Positions 7,715-15,717 of a stretch of 33,842 bases of DNA are shown one piece after another. Within the stretch, counting starts at the first letter, position 1, and each line of letters begins with the position of its first letter. The position numbers were made by a program, and so were the translations under genes. Source of the DNA: Bacillota bacterium (GTDB taxonomy: Bacteria > Bacillota > Bacilli > Alicyclobacillales > Alicyclobacillaceae); NCBI GenBank assembly GCA_021799255.1, contig JAJZAV010000006.1, positions 1-33,842 on the forward strand. Reading direction: 5' to 3'. The notes under the pieces were generated by a model. That model saw only the letters and a list, made by a program, of their open reading frames with translations, was not told the DNA's origin and did no database searches.

Positions 7715-8854
7715 TCATTCCATCGCACGCGACTGTCCCTGACGATGGAGATAATCGCGCAGATTCGCTTCGCTGCGGGCGATATTCGCCAAGTGGGTGC
7801 GATAGCTTTTTGCAAAGTAATTTCTGCCGCTGCCATCGTTTCGCACCACATAATAGAGGTAGGGAGTTTTTGCGGGATGCATCGCCGCCAGAATGCTGGC
7901 CATTCCAGGGTTTGCAATGGGTCCAGGAGGCAGTCCCCGATGGAGGTATGTGTTGAAGGGATCTCGAATCCGAACGTCCGTTGGGGAAGGCGATTCCACT
8001 TTTCCCACCGCGTACTGGACGCTGGCGTCGACTTGGAGGGGCATGTTCAATTTCAAACGGTTCTCAATGATGCCGGCGATAATCGGTCGTTCGCTCTCGA
8101 CTTTCGCCTCGCGTTCTACCAGCGATGCTTTCGTCACAATTCTCTTCAAATCCAGTCCTTTTGCGGTGGTGGACGTCACCAACACGTGGCTTATAAAGTC
8201 ACTCACCATCTGACGAACAACGGCAGAGGCCGGTTCATCACGCACCATATCGTAGGTATCGGGGAACAAGTATCCCTCGAGAGGATACTTGACGCGCGCG
8301 TCTGGCCCTATTCCGGGGAAAAATTTCGAAAGAAGCCGAAAGGCGGAACGGTCCGTTCTTTCTTCGCGGAAAAAGGCTGCCGCCGAACAAACCCCCATGC
8401 TCTGCAGGCGCTGCCCTATCTGCTTCACCGTAAAGCCCTCGGGAATGGTGACCCGAACCATTTGGGAGCCGTCTACGCCGTCGGTGAGGCGCCTCGCGAC
8501 GTCTCTAAACGAATCGCCCGTCGGAAGGCGATAGAATCCCGCCTGAATGCGCCCTCCTTGGCCGGTCCAACGCAAGAACTCCCGAAACCAAAAGGCGCTA
8601 CCGATAATCCTCTTGCGGGCTAGCTCTGCGGCTACCTCCTTCGCGCTTTCGCCTCGATGGACGATGACAACCGTCTGGCTTGGCGCACCATGCACTTTGG
8701 GCCGATGAAGAAGCCAGACAACAATCCCTGTGCAAACGAGTGCGCCGCAACCAAACAGAACGCCACGATAGAGACCTGACGCGAGCCTTCCGTGTGAAGC
8801 ACCGACTTTCCGAAACCCCAAGACTCCTCGAAGCCTCCCATGACCTATATCCAT
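7715..8854 (-). CDS. mltG: Endolytic murein transglycosylase MltG
   Basis: 379 residues. MltG cleaves nascent glycan strands at the membrane and is thought to set strand length. A single membrane segment is at about residues 30-50 (GVLFGCGALVCTGIVVWLL), followed by a LysM-like region (VVIVHRGESAKEVAAELARKRII) and the YceG catalytic domain. The catalytic glutamate is in KASLVEREAK, and the family hallmarks LKLNMPLQVDASVQYAVGK, YNTYLHRGLPPGPIANPG-like (here FNTYLHRGLPPGPIANPG) and YLYYVVRNDGSGRNYFAK follow. The gene lies 32 bases after ruvX, as in Bacillus. The N-terminal start is uncertain by about 10 codons. Confidence 0.95.
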   Translation of the reverse strand: MDIGHGRLRGVLGFRKVGASHGRLASGLYRGVLFGCGALVCTGIVVWLLHRPKVHGAPSQTVVIVHRGESAKEVAAELARKRIIGSAFWFREFLRWTGQGGRIQAGFYRLPTGDSFRDVARRLTDGVDGSQMVRVTIPEGFTVKQIGQRLQSMGVCSAAAFFREERTDRSAFRLLSKFFPGIGPDARVKYPLEGYLFPDTYDMVRDEPASAVVRQMVSDFISHVLVTSTTAKGLDLKRIVTKASLVEREAKVESERPIIAGIIENRLKLNMPLQVDASVQYAVGKVESPSPTDVRIRDPFNTYLHRGLPPGPIANPGMASILAAMHPAKTPYLYYVVRNDGSGRNYFAKSYRTHLANIARSEANLRDYLHRQGQSRAME

Positions 8855-8886
8855 CCGTCTCTATTGGTGCTCCGGATTGTGGAAAA

Positions 8887-9336
8887 TCATTCTTCGGATC
8901 TTGGGGAGGACCCTTGCGCGGTTTCCTGGCGTCGCCTGTCGAGGTATCCTTGAAGCATGATGGAGGCAGCGAGTGCGTCAATCACTTTCTTGCGATTCTT
9001 GCGGTTCACCTCCGCGCTGATGAGCAGCCTCTCGGCCGCAACCGTGGTTAGCCTCTCGTCGTACAAATCCACCGGCAATCCCGTCGTCTCTCTCAACAAG
9101 TCGGCGAATTGCACGCAGGACAGTGCGCCAGGGCCCACCGATCCGTTCATGTTCCGCGGCCATCCCACCACTATCCTCGACGCTTCCAGCTCGATGGCAA
9201 GCCTCGCAATTTCATTTGCAGACAGTTCGTCCGTCTTTCGGCGCAACACCAAGTGGGGCTCTGCGATGAGCCCCGTAGGATCGCTTTTCGCAACCCCGAT
9301 GCGCGCTTGTCCGTAATCAATCCCTAGGATTCTCAT
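8887..9336 (-). CDS. ruvX: Putative Holliday junction resolvase RuvX (YqgF/YrrK)
   Basis: 149 residues with an RNase H-like fold. The N-terminal strand [17 protein letters not shown] carries the first catalytic aspartate, [15 protein letters not shown] is the conserved middle motif, and [14 protein letters not shown] holds the DERLTT signature. The family is credited with Holliday-junction resolution and with pre-16S rRNA 5'-end processing. The gene overlaps the end of ireB by 20 bases, pointing to coupled translation. The C-terminus ([13 protein letters not shown]) is a short polar tail. Confidence 0.93.
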   Translation of the reverse strand: MRILGIDYGQARIGVAKSDPTGLIAEPHLVLRRKTDELSANEIARLAIELEASRIVVGWPRNMNGSVGPGALSCVQFADLLRETTGLPVDLYDERLTTVAAERLLISAEVNRKNRKKVIDALAASIMLQGYLDRRRQETAQGSSPRSEE

Positions 9337-9601
9337 TGTTCACCAATTCGGCGTACGCGCGCACTAGTTCTTCAATCAAGTCGTCTCGTTCCACGCGGCG
9401 AATTGTATTGCGCGCGTCCAGGTGATTCGTGATGTAGGCGGGGTCCCCAGAGATGAGGTACCCAGCAATTTGGTGAATCGGGTGATACCCCTTCTCCGCC
9501 AATGCTCGGTACGCCAATCGAAAAGCCCTCCTGACGTCGTGATTCACCAGCTTGACGTCCACCCGCATCGTTTCGTCAAAACCAGACTCCATACCGCTCA
9601 C
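9317..9601 (-). CDS. ireB: IreB family regulatory phosphoprotein (YrzL)
   Basis: 94 residues. In Enterococcus, IreB is a small dimer phosphorylated by the PASTA kinase IreK and is a negative regulator of cell-wall stress and cephalosporin resistance. The phosphoacceptor FDETM motif is at residues 8-12 and the conserved core is plain: [28 protein letters not shown], then [22 protein letters not shown]. Position between alaS and ruvX is the same as in Bacillus. Upstream, 203 bases separate it from alaS; they contain a TATGAT (9755-9760 region, minus) that could be a -10 but no good -35, so read-through from the alaS promoter is as likely. Confidence 0.93.
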   Translation of the reverse strand: MSGMESGFDETMRVDVKLVNHDVRRAFRLAYRALAEKGYHPIHQIAGYLISGDPAYITNHLDARNTIRRVERDDLIEELVRAYAELVNNENPRD

Positions 9602-9804
9602 CCCGCTCCCCGAAGACGTCTCGGCGCAGCCTGCCCCACTCTCGTCTATTTAGTATCGGTCACCCGCACCTCGCCGTGAGCTTCAACGCATGCCCGGCGT
9701 TTATCTAGTACCGCTCTCGACTTCAACATGAACGTGTTTTCATACTCAGTGTATCATACCGTCATCCATCATGTGCACCATGGGCTTTCCAAGCATTGCG
9801 AATT

Positions 9805-12459
9805 TTATGCGTCGGCCGCGGCTTCCTTAACTAAGCGAGGCACCTCTGCGACGGCTTTCGAAATCCCGCCGACATCGTTGCCTCCCGCCTGCGCCATGTC
9901 TGCACGACCGCCGCCCTTGCCCCCGGTCATAGGCGCCAAGCGTTTCACCAGTTCGCCGGCATGCAGACCCCGTTTCTGTAGCTCCGGCGCCACGGAAACC
10001 ACCCACGCAACCTTATCCGACGTCGCGCTGGCTAGCACGATGATTGAAGGCGGGAGCAACACCTTCAGCTGATCCACAAGATTTCGCATCTCCGGAGCGC
10101 TGAGATCCTTCAGAGAGGCGGACAGCACGGGGATTCCCCCTACGTCTTGCACATCGCGGACAAGCTCGCCGGCCCGGTTCTTGTGAAGTCTCGCCGTCGC
10201 GGACTCCAATTCAGACCTCTGTTTCTGCATCTCTTCCTGCAAACGGGAGATCCGCGCAGGCAACTCCGCCGGGTTCGTCTTCAACTGCGACGCTGCCTCA
10301 GCAAGCAGGGCCTCCCGCTCCTTAACGTACAGATAAGCTCCCTTACCCGTGACGGCCTCAATGCGGCGGACCCCTGAGCCGATTCCGGTCTCCGCGGTGA
10401 TGCAGAACATTCCAATCTGCCCCGTCGACGTGACGTGACACCCACCGCAAAGCTCGATGCTGTAGTCTCCCGCCTTGACGACCCGCACCCGATTTCCGTA
10501 TTTCTCGCCGAAGAGCGCCATGGCGCCGAGGGCTTTTGCTTTGTCGAGGTCCGTCTCGAAGATCTCGACGACGTCGTCGCGCCAAATGGCCTCGTTAACC
10601 CTGCGTTCAACTTCGCGCAGCTCATCGTCGTGAACTGGGCCAAAGTGGGAGAAGTCGAACCGGAGTCTTTCCGGTTCCACAAGCGATCCCGCTTGAGCGA
10701 CATGCGTTCCCAGAACTTCGCGCAAAGCCTTGTGCAAAAGGTGGGTGGCCGTGTGGTTCTTAGTCGTATCTTGCCGAAGGCTCTTGTCCACCTTCGCGAG
10801 CACGTGTTGTCCACGAAGGAGAACTCCCGACTCAATTCGAACGTGATGGAGATTCTGCCCATGAGGGGCTTTCGACACGTCCTCTACGAGGACTGTAACC
10901 CCATCGCCCGACAAGGTGCCCCTGTCGGCGATTTGACCGCCGCTTTGGGCATAAAACGGGGTTTTGTCGAGCAGAAGCTCGCCTTCTTCGCCCGCCTTCA
11001 ATTCTTGAACCTCGACGCCATCTCGGACAAGCGCGGTCACCACGCTCTGGGCCTCGAAGTCATGGTACCCCACAAATTGGCTCTTCGTCGTGAGATTCTC
11101 AAGAGCGCCTCGCAGGGCGTTCATTCCCTCCGCCGTTTGGCGGGCGTTGCGGGCACGTTCGCGTTGGGCGTCAAGCTCCCTCTCGAAAGCTTCTCTGTCC
11201 ACCGTCACGCCCTGTTCTGCAGCTATCTCTTCCGTAATGTCGATGGGAAATCCGTACGTGTCGTACAGGCGGAAGGCGTCTTCCCCTGATAGAGATTGGC
11301 CTGTTTCGGTAAGCCCCTCCAACACTCGCATCAACAAGGCTTCGCCTTCCGAGAGAGTCTCATGGAACCGTTCTTCCTCGAGACGCACCACGCGCATAAT
11401 GAACTCGCGCTTTTCGCGGATGTCCGGATAATCCTCACCCATGATCTCGTCCACGATGGGGACGAGGCCATGCAAAAATGGCTTCTCGATGCCGAGTCGC
11501 TTGCCGCTGCGCACGGCGCGACGCAACAGTCGGCGGATGATGTAGCTGCGCCCTTCGTTGCCTGGAAGAACTCCGTCCCCGATGGCAAAGGTGACGGTAC
11601 GAATATGGTCCGCGATGATTTTAAAGTCCGCAGCCTTCGAGGTATGGTGCGACGCGTCAGAGGAAGACTCCGGATAGGGAACTCCGCACAATCGGCTTGT
11701 CTCATCCATCAATGGGCGAAACAAGTCGGTCTCAAAATTGTTTGGGACGTCTTGCAGAATCGAGGCTACGCGCTCAAGTCCCATGCCCGTGTCGATGTTT
11801 CGCTTGGGAAGCGGCGTATAAGAACCGTCCGGCTCCTTGTTGTACTGGGTGAACACCAGGTTCCAGACCTCAAGGAAGCGATCGCAGTCGCATCCCGGCT
11901 GGCACGTCTCGCTGCCGCACCCGTACTCCTCACCCCTGTCGTAGAAGATCTCGGAGCAAGGCCCGCACGGTCCCTCACCAATCTCCCAAAAGTTATCCTC
12001 CGTCCCGCGAAAGATCCTCTCGCTTGGAAGCCCGACGTTCTTGTTCCAGAGTTCATAGGCCTCGTCGTCTTCGACGTGCACCGTTACCGACAGTCTCTCG
12101 GGGCTAAATTCCAAGTAACGGGTGAGGAAGTCCCACGCCCAGGCGATGGCATCCTGCTTAAAGTAATCCCCGAACGAGAAGTTCCCTAGCATCTCAAAAA
12201 ACGTTTGGTGTCTCGCGGTGTGTCCGACGTTCTCGATGTCGTTGGTCCGGATGCACTTCTGTGACGACACGATTCTCGGCTTCTCCGGAATCTCGCGCCC
12301 GTCAAAATAGGGCTTCAGCGGGGCCATACCGGCGTTGATCCAAAGCAGCGTCGGATCGTCCCTCGGAACGAGGCTCGCGCTCGGAAAGACCAGGTGTCCT
12401 CGTTCGGCAAAGAACTGTTTGTACAAGTTTCGGATTTGTGCGCCCGAGAGCGACTTCAT
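9805..12459 (-). CDS. alaS: Alanyl-tRNA synthetase
   Basis: 884 residues from the ATG at 12459, which has GGAGGG about 6 bases upstream; the frame stays open further 5' only because it reads through the T-box leader. The enzyme charges tRNA-Ala and edits Ser/Gly mischarging. The class II catalytic core begins at IRNLYKQFFAERGHLVFPSASLVP. A zinc-type cysteine cluster (EYGCGSETCQPGCDCDRFLEVWN) follows. The editing domain shows NHTATHLLHKALREVLG (HxxxH) and ELCGGCHV, and the C-Ala region ends in MTGGKGGGRADMAQAGG. It is preceded by a T-box leader and a strong-looking promoter and is likely the first gene of the alaS-ireB-ruvX-mltG-PBP unit. Confidence 0.97.
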   Translation of the reverse strand: MKSLSGAQIRNLYKQFFAERGHLVFPSASLVPRDDPTLLWINAGMAPLKPYFDGREIPEKPRIVSSQKCIRTNDIENVGHTARHQTFFEMLGNFSFGDYFKQDAIAWAWDFLTRYLEFSPERLSVTVHVEDDEAYELWNKNVGLPSERIFRGTEDNFWEIGEGPCGPCSEIFYDRGEEYGCGSETCQPGCDCDRFLEVWNLVFTQYNKEPDGSYTPLPKRNIDTGMGLERVASILQDVPNNFETDLFRPLMDETSRLCGVPYPESSSDASHHTSKAADFKIIADHIRTVTFAIGDGVLPGNEGRSYIIRRLLRRAVRSGKRLGIEKPFLHGLVPIVDEIMGEDYPDIREKREFIMRVVRLEEERFHETLSEGEALLMRVLEGLTETGQSLSGEDAFRLYDTYGFPIDITEEIAAEQGVTVDREAFERELDAQRERARNARQTAEGMNALRGALENLTTKSQFVGYHDFEAQSVVTALVRDGVEVQELKAGEEGELLLDKTPFYAQSGGQIADRGTLSGDGVTVLVEDVSKAPHGQNLHHVRIESGVLLRGQHVLAKVDKSLRQDTTKNHTATHLLHKALREVLGTHVAQAGSLVEPERLRFDFSHFGPVHDDELREVERRVNEAIWRDDVVEIFETDLDKAKALGAMALFGEKYGNRVRVVKAGDYSIELCGGCHVTSTGQIGMFCITAETGIGSGVRRIEAVTGKGAYLYVKEREALLAEAASQLKTNPAELPARISRLQEEMQKQRSELESATARLHKNRAGELVRDVQDVGGIPVLSASLKDLSAPEMRNLVDQLKVLLPPSIIVLASATSDKVAWVVSVAPELQKRGLHAGELVKRLAPMTGGKGGGRADMAQAGGNDVGGISKAVAEVPRLVKEAAADA

Positions 12460-12553
12460 GGGTGATCCCTCCAACGATTTTGAATCGGCGTCCGATAAGG
12501 ATGGCTTCAACGCGAAGGCGTTTGACGGCGGTCGGGCGGCACTTGCAACACGT

Positions 12554-12585
12554 AAAAAAGCCCCCATCCCAACAGGGACGAGAGC
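12554..12585 (-). terminator. T-box-controlled terminator before alaS
   Basis: An 11-pair stem (12585-12575 with 12570-12560, loop TGTT) is followed by six T on the minus strand (12559-12554). The pairing includes G-U pairs. It is the terminator alternative to the T-box antiterminator. Confidence 0.9.
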
Positions 12586-12840
12586 GTTGTCTCGCGGTAC
12601 CACCCTGATTACGGCCAGCCCCAAAAACGTGGGGTCAAAGACCGTCACTCTATCGCTGTAACGGGCGATCCCGTCGCCTATGCGCACTCCGGACTGGCTT
12701 CGACCGTTTCGGCGGCGGAGTCTCTCAGCCTTGGACCCCGTTTCTGTACGTCCGATGATTCCGGTCTACTTGGTTCCGTCATCGTCTTGCCCTATCGTTT
12801 CCATCCGATGATCACTAGGCCAACTGGCACAACGCTTCGC
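12554..12840 (-). promoter_or_regulatory. T-box riboswitch leader of alaS
   Basis: The 14-base T-box AGGGTGGTACCGCG is at 12606-12593 and is followed by an intrinsic terminator (12585-12554). Upstream, typical stem-I elements are visible: an AAGTAGA S-turn-like motif (about 12771-12765), GGCTGAGAG (12730-12722) and GAAGCCAGTC (about 12702-12692). A stem CCGTTAC...GTGACGG forms the conserved CCGUUA element (about 12665-12643). By position the specifier would be GCG (12685-12683), an alanine codon, but I place it by analogy only. The leader should read through when uncharged tRNA-Ala is high. Confidence 0.93.
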
Positions 12841-12846
12841 GAGGCC

Positions 12847-12876
12847 ATTCTAGCGGAGATGAGGCCGAATTGTCAA
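12847..12876 (-). promoter_or_regulatory. Promoter of the alaS leader
   Basis: Minus-strand TTGACA (12876-12871), 18 bases, TAGAAT (12852-12847): a near-consensus housekeeping promoter just after the stop of the AI-2E family gene. Transcription would start near 12840, giving a leader of about 380 bases. Confidence 0.75.
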
Positions 12877-12893
12877 ACCCTGATTGCCCATTT

Positions 12894-13952
12894 CTACGGA
12901 CTCGCCTTCGGATTTCGTACGTGCAGCCAAACGACCTTGCCCACGGCGAGCACGGGAACGGCGGCAATGAGACCCAGGATTCCGCCGATTTCTCCTCCCA
13001 ACAGCAGCGCCGCCACGATGGACATGGGATGCAGGTCCAAGGTTTTGCCCATGATTTGTGGCGAAATCAAGTTCCCTTCGCACTGCTGCACGACGACGTT
13101 TACGATGAGGACCTTCAACGCCATCTGCGGGCTCATCGACAATGCAAGCAAGAGAGCGGGCGCGGAGCCGATGAACGGTCCAAGGTATGGAATCACATTC
13201 GTGAGGGAGACAAACAGCGCCAGCAACAAAGCGTAGGGCATCCGGACGATGAGCAGACCCGCGTAAGTCAAGATGCCTACGGCGAGCATCACCATGAGTT
13301 GGCCGCGCACGTACCGCCCAAGCGTGCCGTCGATGCCCGTAAGGATCTCGCGAAATTGATTGCGATGCCGCCTCGGCGCCAGGCGTACCAAGCCATTCCC
13401 GATGGTTTTCGCGTCCTTGAGCATATAGAACACGAGAAAAGGAACAACGAATGCCGCCATGACTGCACTAAACGTGGAGGTCAGCACCGCCAGGATATTT
13501 CCTGCGTAGGCGACGACGTTTTGCTGAGCCTGGTTCAAAGCCGACTCGAGTCCTTTTCGCATCGGGTCCGGCAAATACTGCTTCTGCCTGGATACCTGGT
13601 CAATCCACGTGTTTAATTGGTTGATCAGGCTCGGCAAATGCTCCGTCAGCGAAGCAATCTGGCGAGACACCACAGGAATCGCGTTAAGAACCGCCACGGC
13701 AATCAAGACGACGAACGCCAAGTAGATGATGAGGATGGATATGCCTCTCGGAACGCGTCGGCGAACGAGCATGTCCACGACGGGAGAGAGTACGTACGTC
13801 ACAATCATCGCCGAGAGAAAAGGGAGCAACAGGGCTTTGATGACGGCCCACACGTCCAGCAAGAAACCGCGCAATTGACCAAATAAATAGATGCTCATCA
13901 GCGTGATAAGGACCATGAGCATGATCTTTAGATACCTATCCTTGGCGTCCAC
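12894..13952 (-). CDS. AI-2E family transporter (YrrI type)
   Basis: 352 residues from the GTG at 13952 (an AGGGGG run lies about 8 bases upstream; a longer frame to 14018 is less likely). An integral membrane protein: helices near the N-terminus (IMLMVLITLMSIYLFGQL; IKALLLPFLSAMIVTYVLSPVVD; GISILIIYLAFVVLIAVAVL), a long soluble loop with the TEHLPSLINQLNTWID segment, then a second helical block containing FVSLTNVIPYLGPFIGSAPALLLAL and VVQQCEGNLISPQIMGKTLDLHP, the family hallmark. Members export AI-2 in E. coli or act as Na+/H+ antiporters in some Bacillales; the substrate here is unknown. It is directly upstream of the alaS promoter, as in Bacillus. Confidence 0.88.
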   Translation of the reverse strand: MDAKDRYLKIMLMVLITLMSIYLFGQLRGFLLDVWAVIKALLLPFLSAMIVTYVLSPVVDMLVRRRVPRGISILIIYLAFVVLIAVAVLNAIPVVSRQIASLTEHLPSLINQLNTWIDQVSRQKQYLPDPMRKGLESALNQAQQNVVAYAGNILAVLTSTFSAVMAAFVVPFLVFYMLKDAKTIGNGLVRLAPRRHRNQFREILTGIDGTLGRYVRGQLMVMLAVGILTYAGLLIVRMPYALLLALFVSLTNVIPYLGPFIGSAPALLLALSMSPQMALKVLIVNVVVQQCEGNLISPQIMGKTLDLHPMSIVAALLLGGEIGGILGLIAAVPVLAVGKVVWLHVRNPKASP

Positions 13953-14050
13953 GAAGCGAACCCCCTCATCCCCATCATTGCCACTTCGTAAACGTGCTAC
14001 CCGGATCAGTATATGCACGCACGTCCAAACTCATCGCATAAGAAGGATGG

Positions 14051-14080
14051 TTGCCCTTTCTTCGGACGAACTTTTATACT
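14051..14080 (+). promoter_or_regulatory. Putative promoter of the fluoride channel pair
   Basis: TTGCCC (14051-14056), 18 bases, TATACT (14075-14080). Transcription would start near 14087, about 50 bases before the first channel gene. No fluoride riboswitch is recognisable in this leader. Confidence 0.5.
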
Positions 14081-14139
14081 AGGTTGGAGACGAGCCTATG
14101 GGTCAGCACGGGGCTTGAATGGTGAGAGGAGTATCGAGA

Positions 14140-14544
14140 TTGCCTTACCTTGCAGTGGCTATTGGCGGTTTACTAGGAGCATTGGCCCGCTATGGGGTGA
14201 GCCTTATCGTTTATCAGCCAAACGGGTTTCCGCTCGGAACCCTTCTCATCAATGTGACGGGTAGCCTGTTTCTCACTTGGTTCTACACGCTTACTCAGGA
14301 GAGAATTCACATTCATCCCCACCTGCGGCTAGCTGTTGGCACGGGGTTTGTTGGGGCCTTTACCACGTTTTCCACGTTCACTGTAGAAACGTGGACGCTA
14401 TACACCTCAGGGCGAGGTTTAGAGGCGCTCCTTTACGTCGGTCTGTCCACGGTAGGGGGCTTACTCGGCGCATTCCTCGGGTATCTCTTAGCCGTGCGTC
14501 AATCTTCCCTCCGGTTTGCCGATTCTATCAGTGAAGACTCCTGA
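14140..14544 (+). CDS. crcB1: Fluoride channel FluC/CrcB, first paralogue
   Basis: About 134 residues from a TTG at 14140; an in-frame ATG at 14119 would add seven residues. TTG is preferred because AGAGGAG lies 8 bases upstream and the product then starts PYLAVAIGGLLGALARY, the usual CrcB N-terminus. Four membrane segments. Conserved motifs: GALARY, GTLLINVTGS (pore asparagine) and GFVGAFTTFSTF (the phenylalanine/threonine fluoride track). Fluc channels are dual-topology dimers that export fluoride. Positive charges lie in the TM2-TM3 loop (ERIHIHPHLR) and the C-terminus, predicting N-in/C-in. The partner gene follows 62 bases downstream. Confidence 0.93.
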   Translation: MPYLAVAIGGLLGALARYGVSLIVYQPNGFPLGTLLINVTGSLFLTWFYTLTQERIHIHPHLRLAVGTGFVGAFTTFSTFTVETWTLYTSGRGLEALLYVGLSTVGGLLGAFLGYLLAVRQSSLRFADSISEDS

Positions 14545-14606
14545 GATCTCGAGCACTTTTCTGACGTGAATCGAAGGAGACTTACGCAAAGGGAGCTGTG
14601 CGGGGA

Positions 14607-14990
14607 ATGAATTTTGCTTGGGTTGGAGTGGGAGGCATAATTGGCGCGCTGATGAGGTTCCAGCTCTCCCGCTGGATTGGCGAGAAGTTAGCAGTCTCTT
14701 TCCCTCTTGCGACCCTATTCATCAACGTCAGCGGAGCCTTTTTGCTCGGGTACTTGACGCGAAACATCACGCTCTGGATTCACGATTCCGCCGCGGCAGA
14801 GCACGCCATGCTGCTGCTTGGAACCGGACTATGCGGTGCGTACACCACCTTTTCTACCTTTAACTACGAACTCGTTATCCTCGCGCGCGAACGACGCATC
14901 GGCACGGCGCTGGTCTACTTTTTGTCCTCCGTTCTCTTTGGTTTTGCGGCGTGTGCCATCGGACTGTACGGGTTGCCCGTCAGCCGCTGA
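14607..14990 (+). CDS. crcB2: Fluoride channel FluC/CrcB, second paralogue
   Basis: 127 residues from ATG 14607 (GTG 14598 is an alternative, but too close to the GGGAG at 14591). Same family motifs: GALMRF, ATLFINVSGAF, GLCGAYTTFSTF. Four membrane segments. Positive charges lie in the TM1-TM2 loop (LSRWIGEK) and TM3-TM4 loop (ARERR), the reverse of the upstream gene, predicting N-out/C-out. The two products therefore probably form the antiparallel heterodimer expected of two-gene Fluc systems, as in the paired Bacillus genes. The pair is most likely one transcript. Confidence 0.93.
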   Translation: MNFAWVGVGGIIGALMRFQLSRWIGEKLAVSFPLATLFINVSGAFLLGYLTRNITLWIHDSAAAEHAMLLLGTGLCGAYTTFSTFNYELVILARERRIGTALVYFLSSVLFGFAACAIGLYGLPVSR

Positions 14991-15021
14991 CGCTAGACGT
15001 CCAGAATCGAGTCCAGAAACT

Positions 15022-15055
15022 AAAAACCCGTTGCGGTGCGTAGCACCACAGCGGG
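15022..15055 (-). terminator. Intrinsic terminator of the zinc-ribbon gene
   Basis: A 13-pair hairpin with one mismatch (15027-15039 with 15043-15055, loop GTA/TAC) is followed on the minus strand by five T (15026-15022). It lies 50 bases after the stop of the minus-strand small gene. The hairpin may also serve the plus-strand crcB genes, but without a T tract in that direction. Confidence 0.7.
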
Positions 15056-15105
15056 GTAGCATTCAAGGTTTACACAACTCTAAACTGAAAACTTCGTTTT
15101 ATGCG

Positions 15106-15297
15106 TTAGCCTACAGCTTCAGCACCCATATCCAAACCTGCCACTTCATCCACAGCGACTAACGAACCATCCTCCGCGACCTCAAACACCTTAACTTCGT
15201 CCCCAGAGACGTTGAATTCCATGAAACAGCCCCAGCAGTAAAACTGATTTGCCCCAATTTTCCCGATGTCTCTGCAGTTGCAGTGAGGGCACCTCAT
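15106..15297 (-). CDS. Small zinc-ribbon-like protein, unknown function
   Basis: 63 residues from ATG 15297, chosen because GAGAGGAG lies 7 bases upstream (the frame is open to 15342). The N-terminal half has two CxxC knuckles, CPHC at residues 3-6 and CWGC about 18 residues later, fitting one zinc site; the segment RDIGKIGANQFYCWGCFMEF resembles short Bacillales zinc-ribbon proteins of unknown function. The C-terminal half is acidic (DEVKVFEVAEDGSLVAVDEV). It is monocistronic, with its own terminator downstream and an inverted repeat upstream (15357-15373). The function is not known to me. Confidence 0.72.
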   Translation of the reverse strand: MRCPHCNCRDIGKIGANQFYCWGCFMEFNVSGDEVKVFEVAEDGSLVAVDEVAGLDMGAEAVG

Positions 15298-15356
15298 GTT
15301 CCCACTCCTCTCGTGTGTTAATGTCGGCTTCATCTTGTCCACTTCCTACAAAAACT

Positions 15357-15373
15357 AAACCAAAAGTTGGTTT
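15357..15373. repeat. Perfect inverted repeat, possible operator
   Basis: AAACCAA-AAG-TTGGTTT, 7-base arms with a 3-base centre. On the minus strand it directly follows a TTGACA-like hexamer (15378-15373 overlap) upstream of the zinc-ribbon gene, so it would lie in the promoter spacer, a usual place for a repressor site. No good -10 is seen, which lowers confidence. Confidence 0.35.
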
Positions 15374-15717
15374 GTCAAGCATGCATTTGCGTTGCCTTCA
15401 AGCAAAAGCAAGCCGTATCGCGCGGTCCCAAGCGCAATACGGATAGGACGTGCGTAACCGAAGGCTTCCAATCAAAGATTACAAAGAAGCAATCATAGAA
15501 GGCTTGAAGCCCAATTCAACTAACCTAAATATAGTGTCTACGAAATACTCGTCACTTCATTGCCGTCCATTATAGTACTTCAAGCGGAACCCTCCTGCAA
15601 TGCAATATATACCAATTGAGGAATATGTGAAGCGTCGCACAGGAGTGTTCGAAATTTGTTTGATTCTGTTACCGAAACTTTTTGGGGTTTGTTCCACCGG
15701 CTACTGCTCCCGCGTCC
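15374..15717. other. AT-richer gap with no convincing gene
   Basis: Base composition is visibly richer in A/T than the neighbours. On the plus strand one frame holds a 41-codon stretch from GTG 15450 to a TAG at 15573-15575 (Lys-rich, with RRLPIKDYKEAIIEGLKP) and, in the same frame after the stop, a second stretch from ATG 15600 (MQYIPIEEYVKRRTGVFE) running into the end of the cysteine desulfurase gene. Neither has a good ribosome site. They could be the remains of one gene broken by a nonsense change, or chance. In Bacillus the tRNA thiolase gene mnmA follows the desulfurase here; it is absent. Confidence 0.3.

Noticed and set aside
7655-8623. Plus-strand frame of 322 residues opposite mltG
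   Set aside because: MltG on the minus strand has all hallmarks; this frame has no motif or start signal.
10435-12189. Plus-strand frames of 284 and 297 residues opposite alaS
   Set aside because: Antisense shadows of alaS, overlapping each other, with no motif.
14081-14139. Fluoride riboswitch in the crcB leader
   Set aside because: The conserved GCUGAUG and CUCCUAC blocks are absent; only GC-rich sequence is seen.
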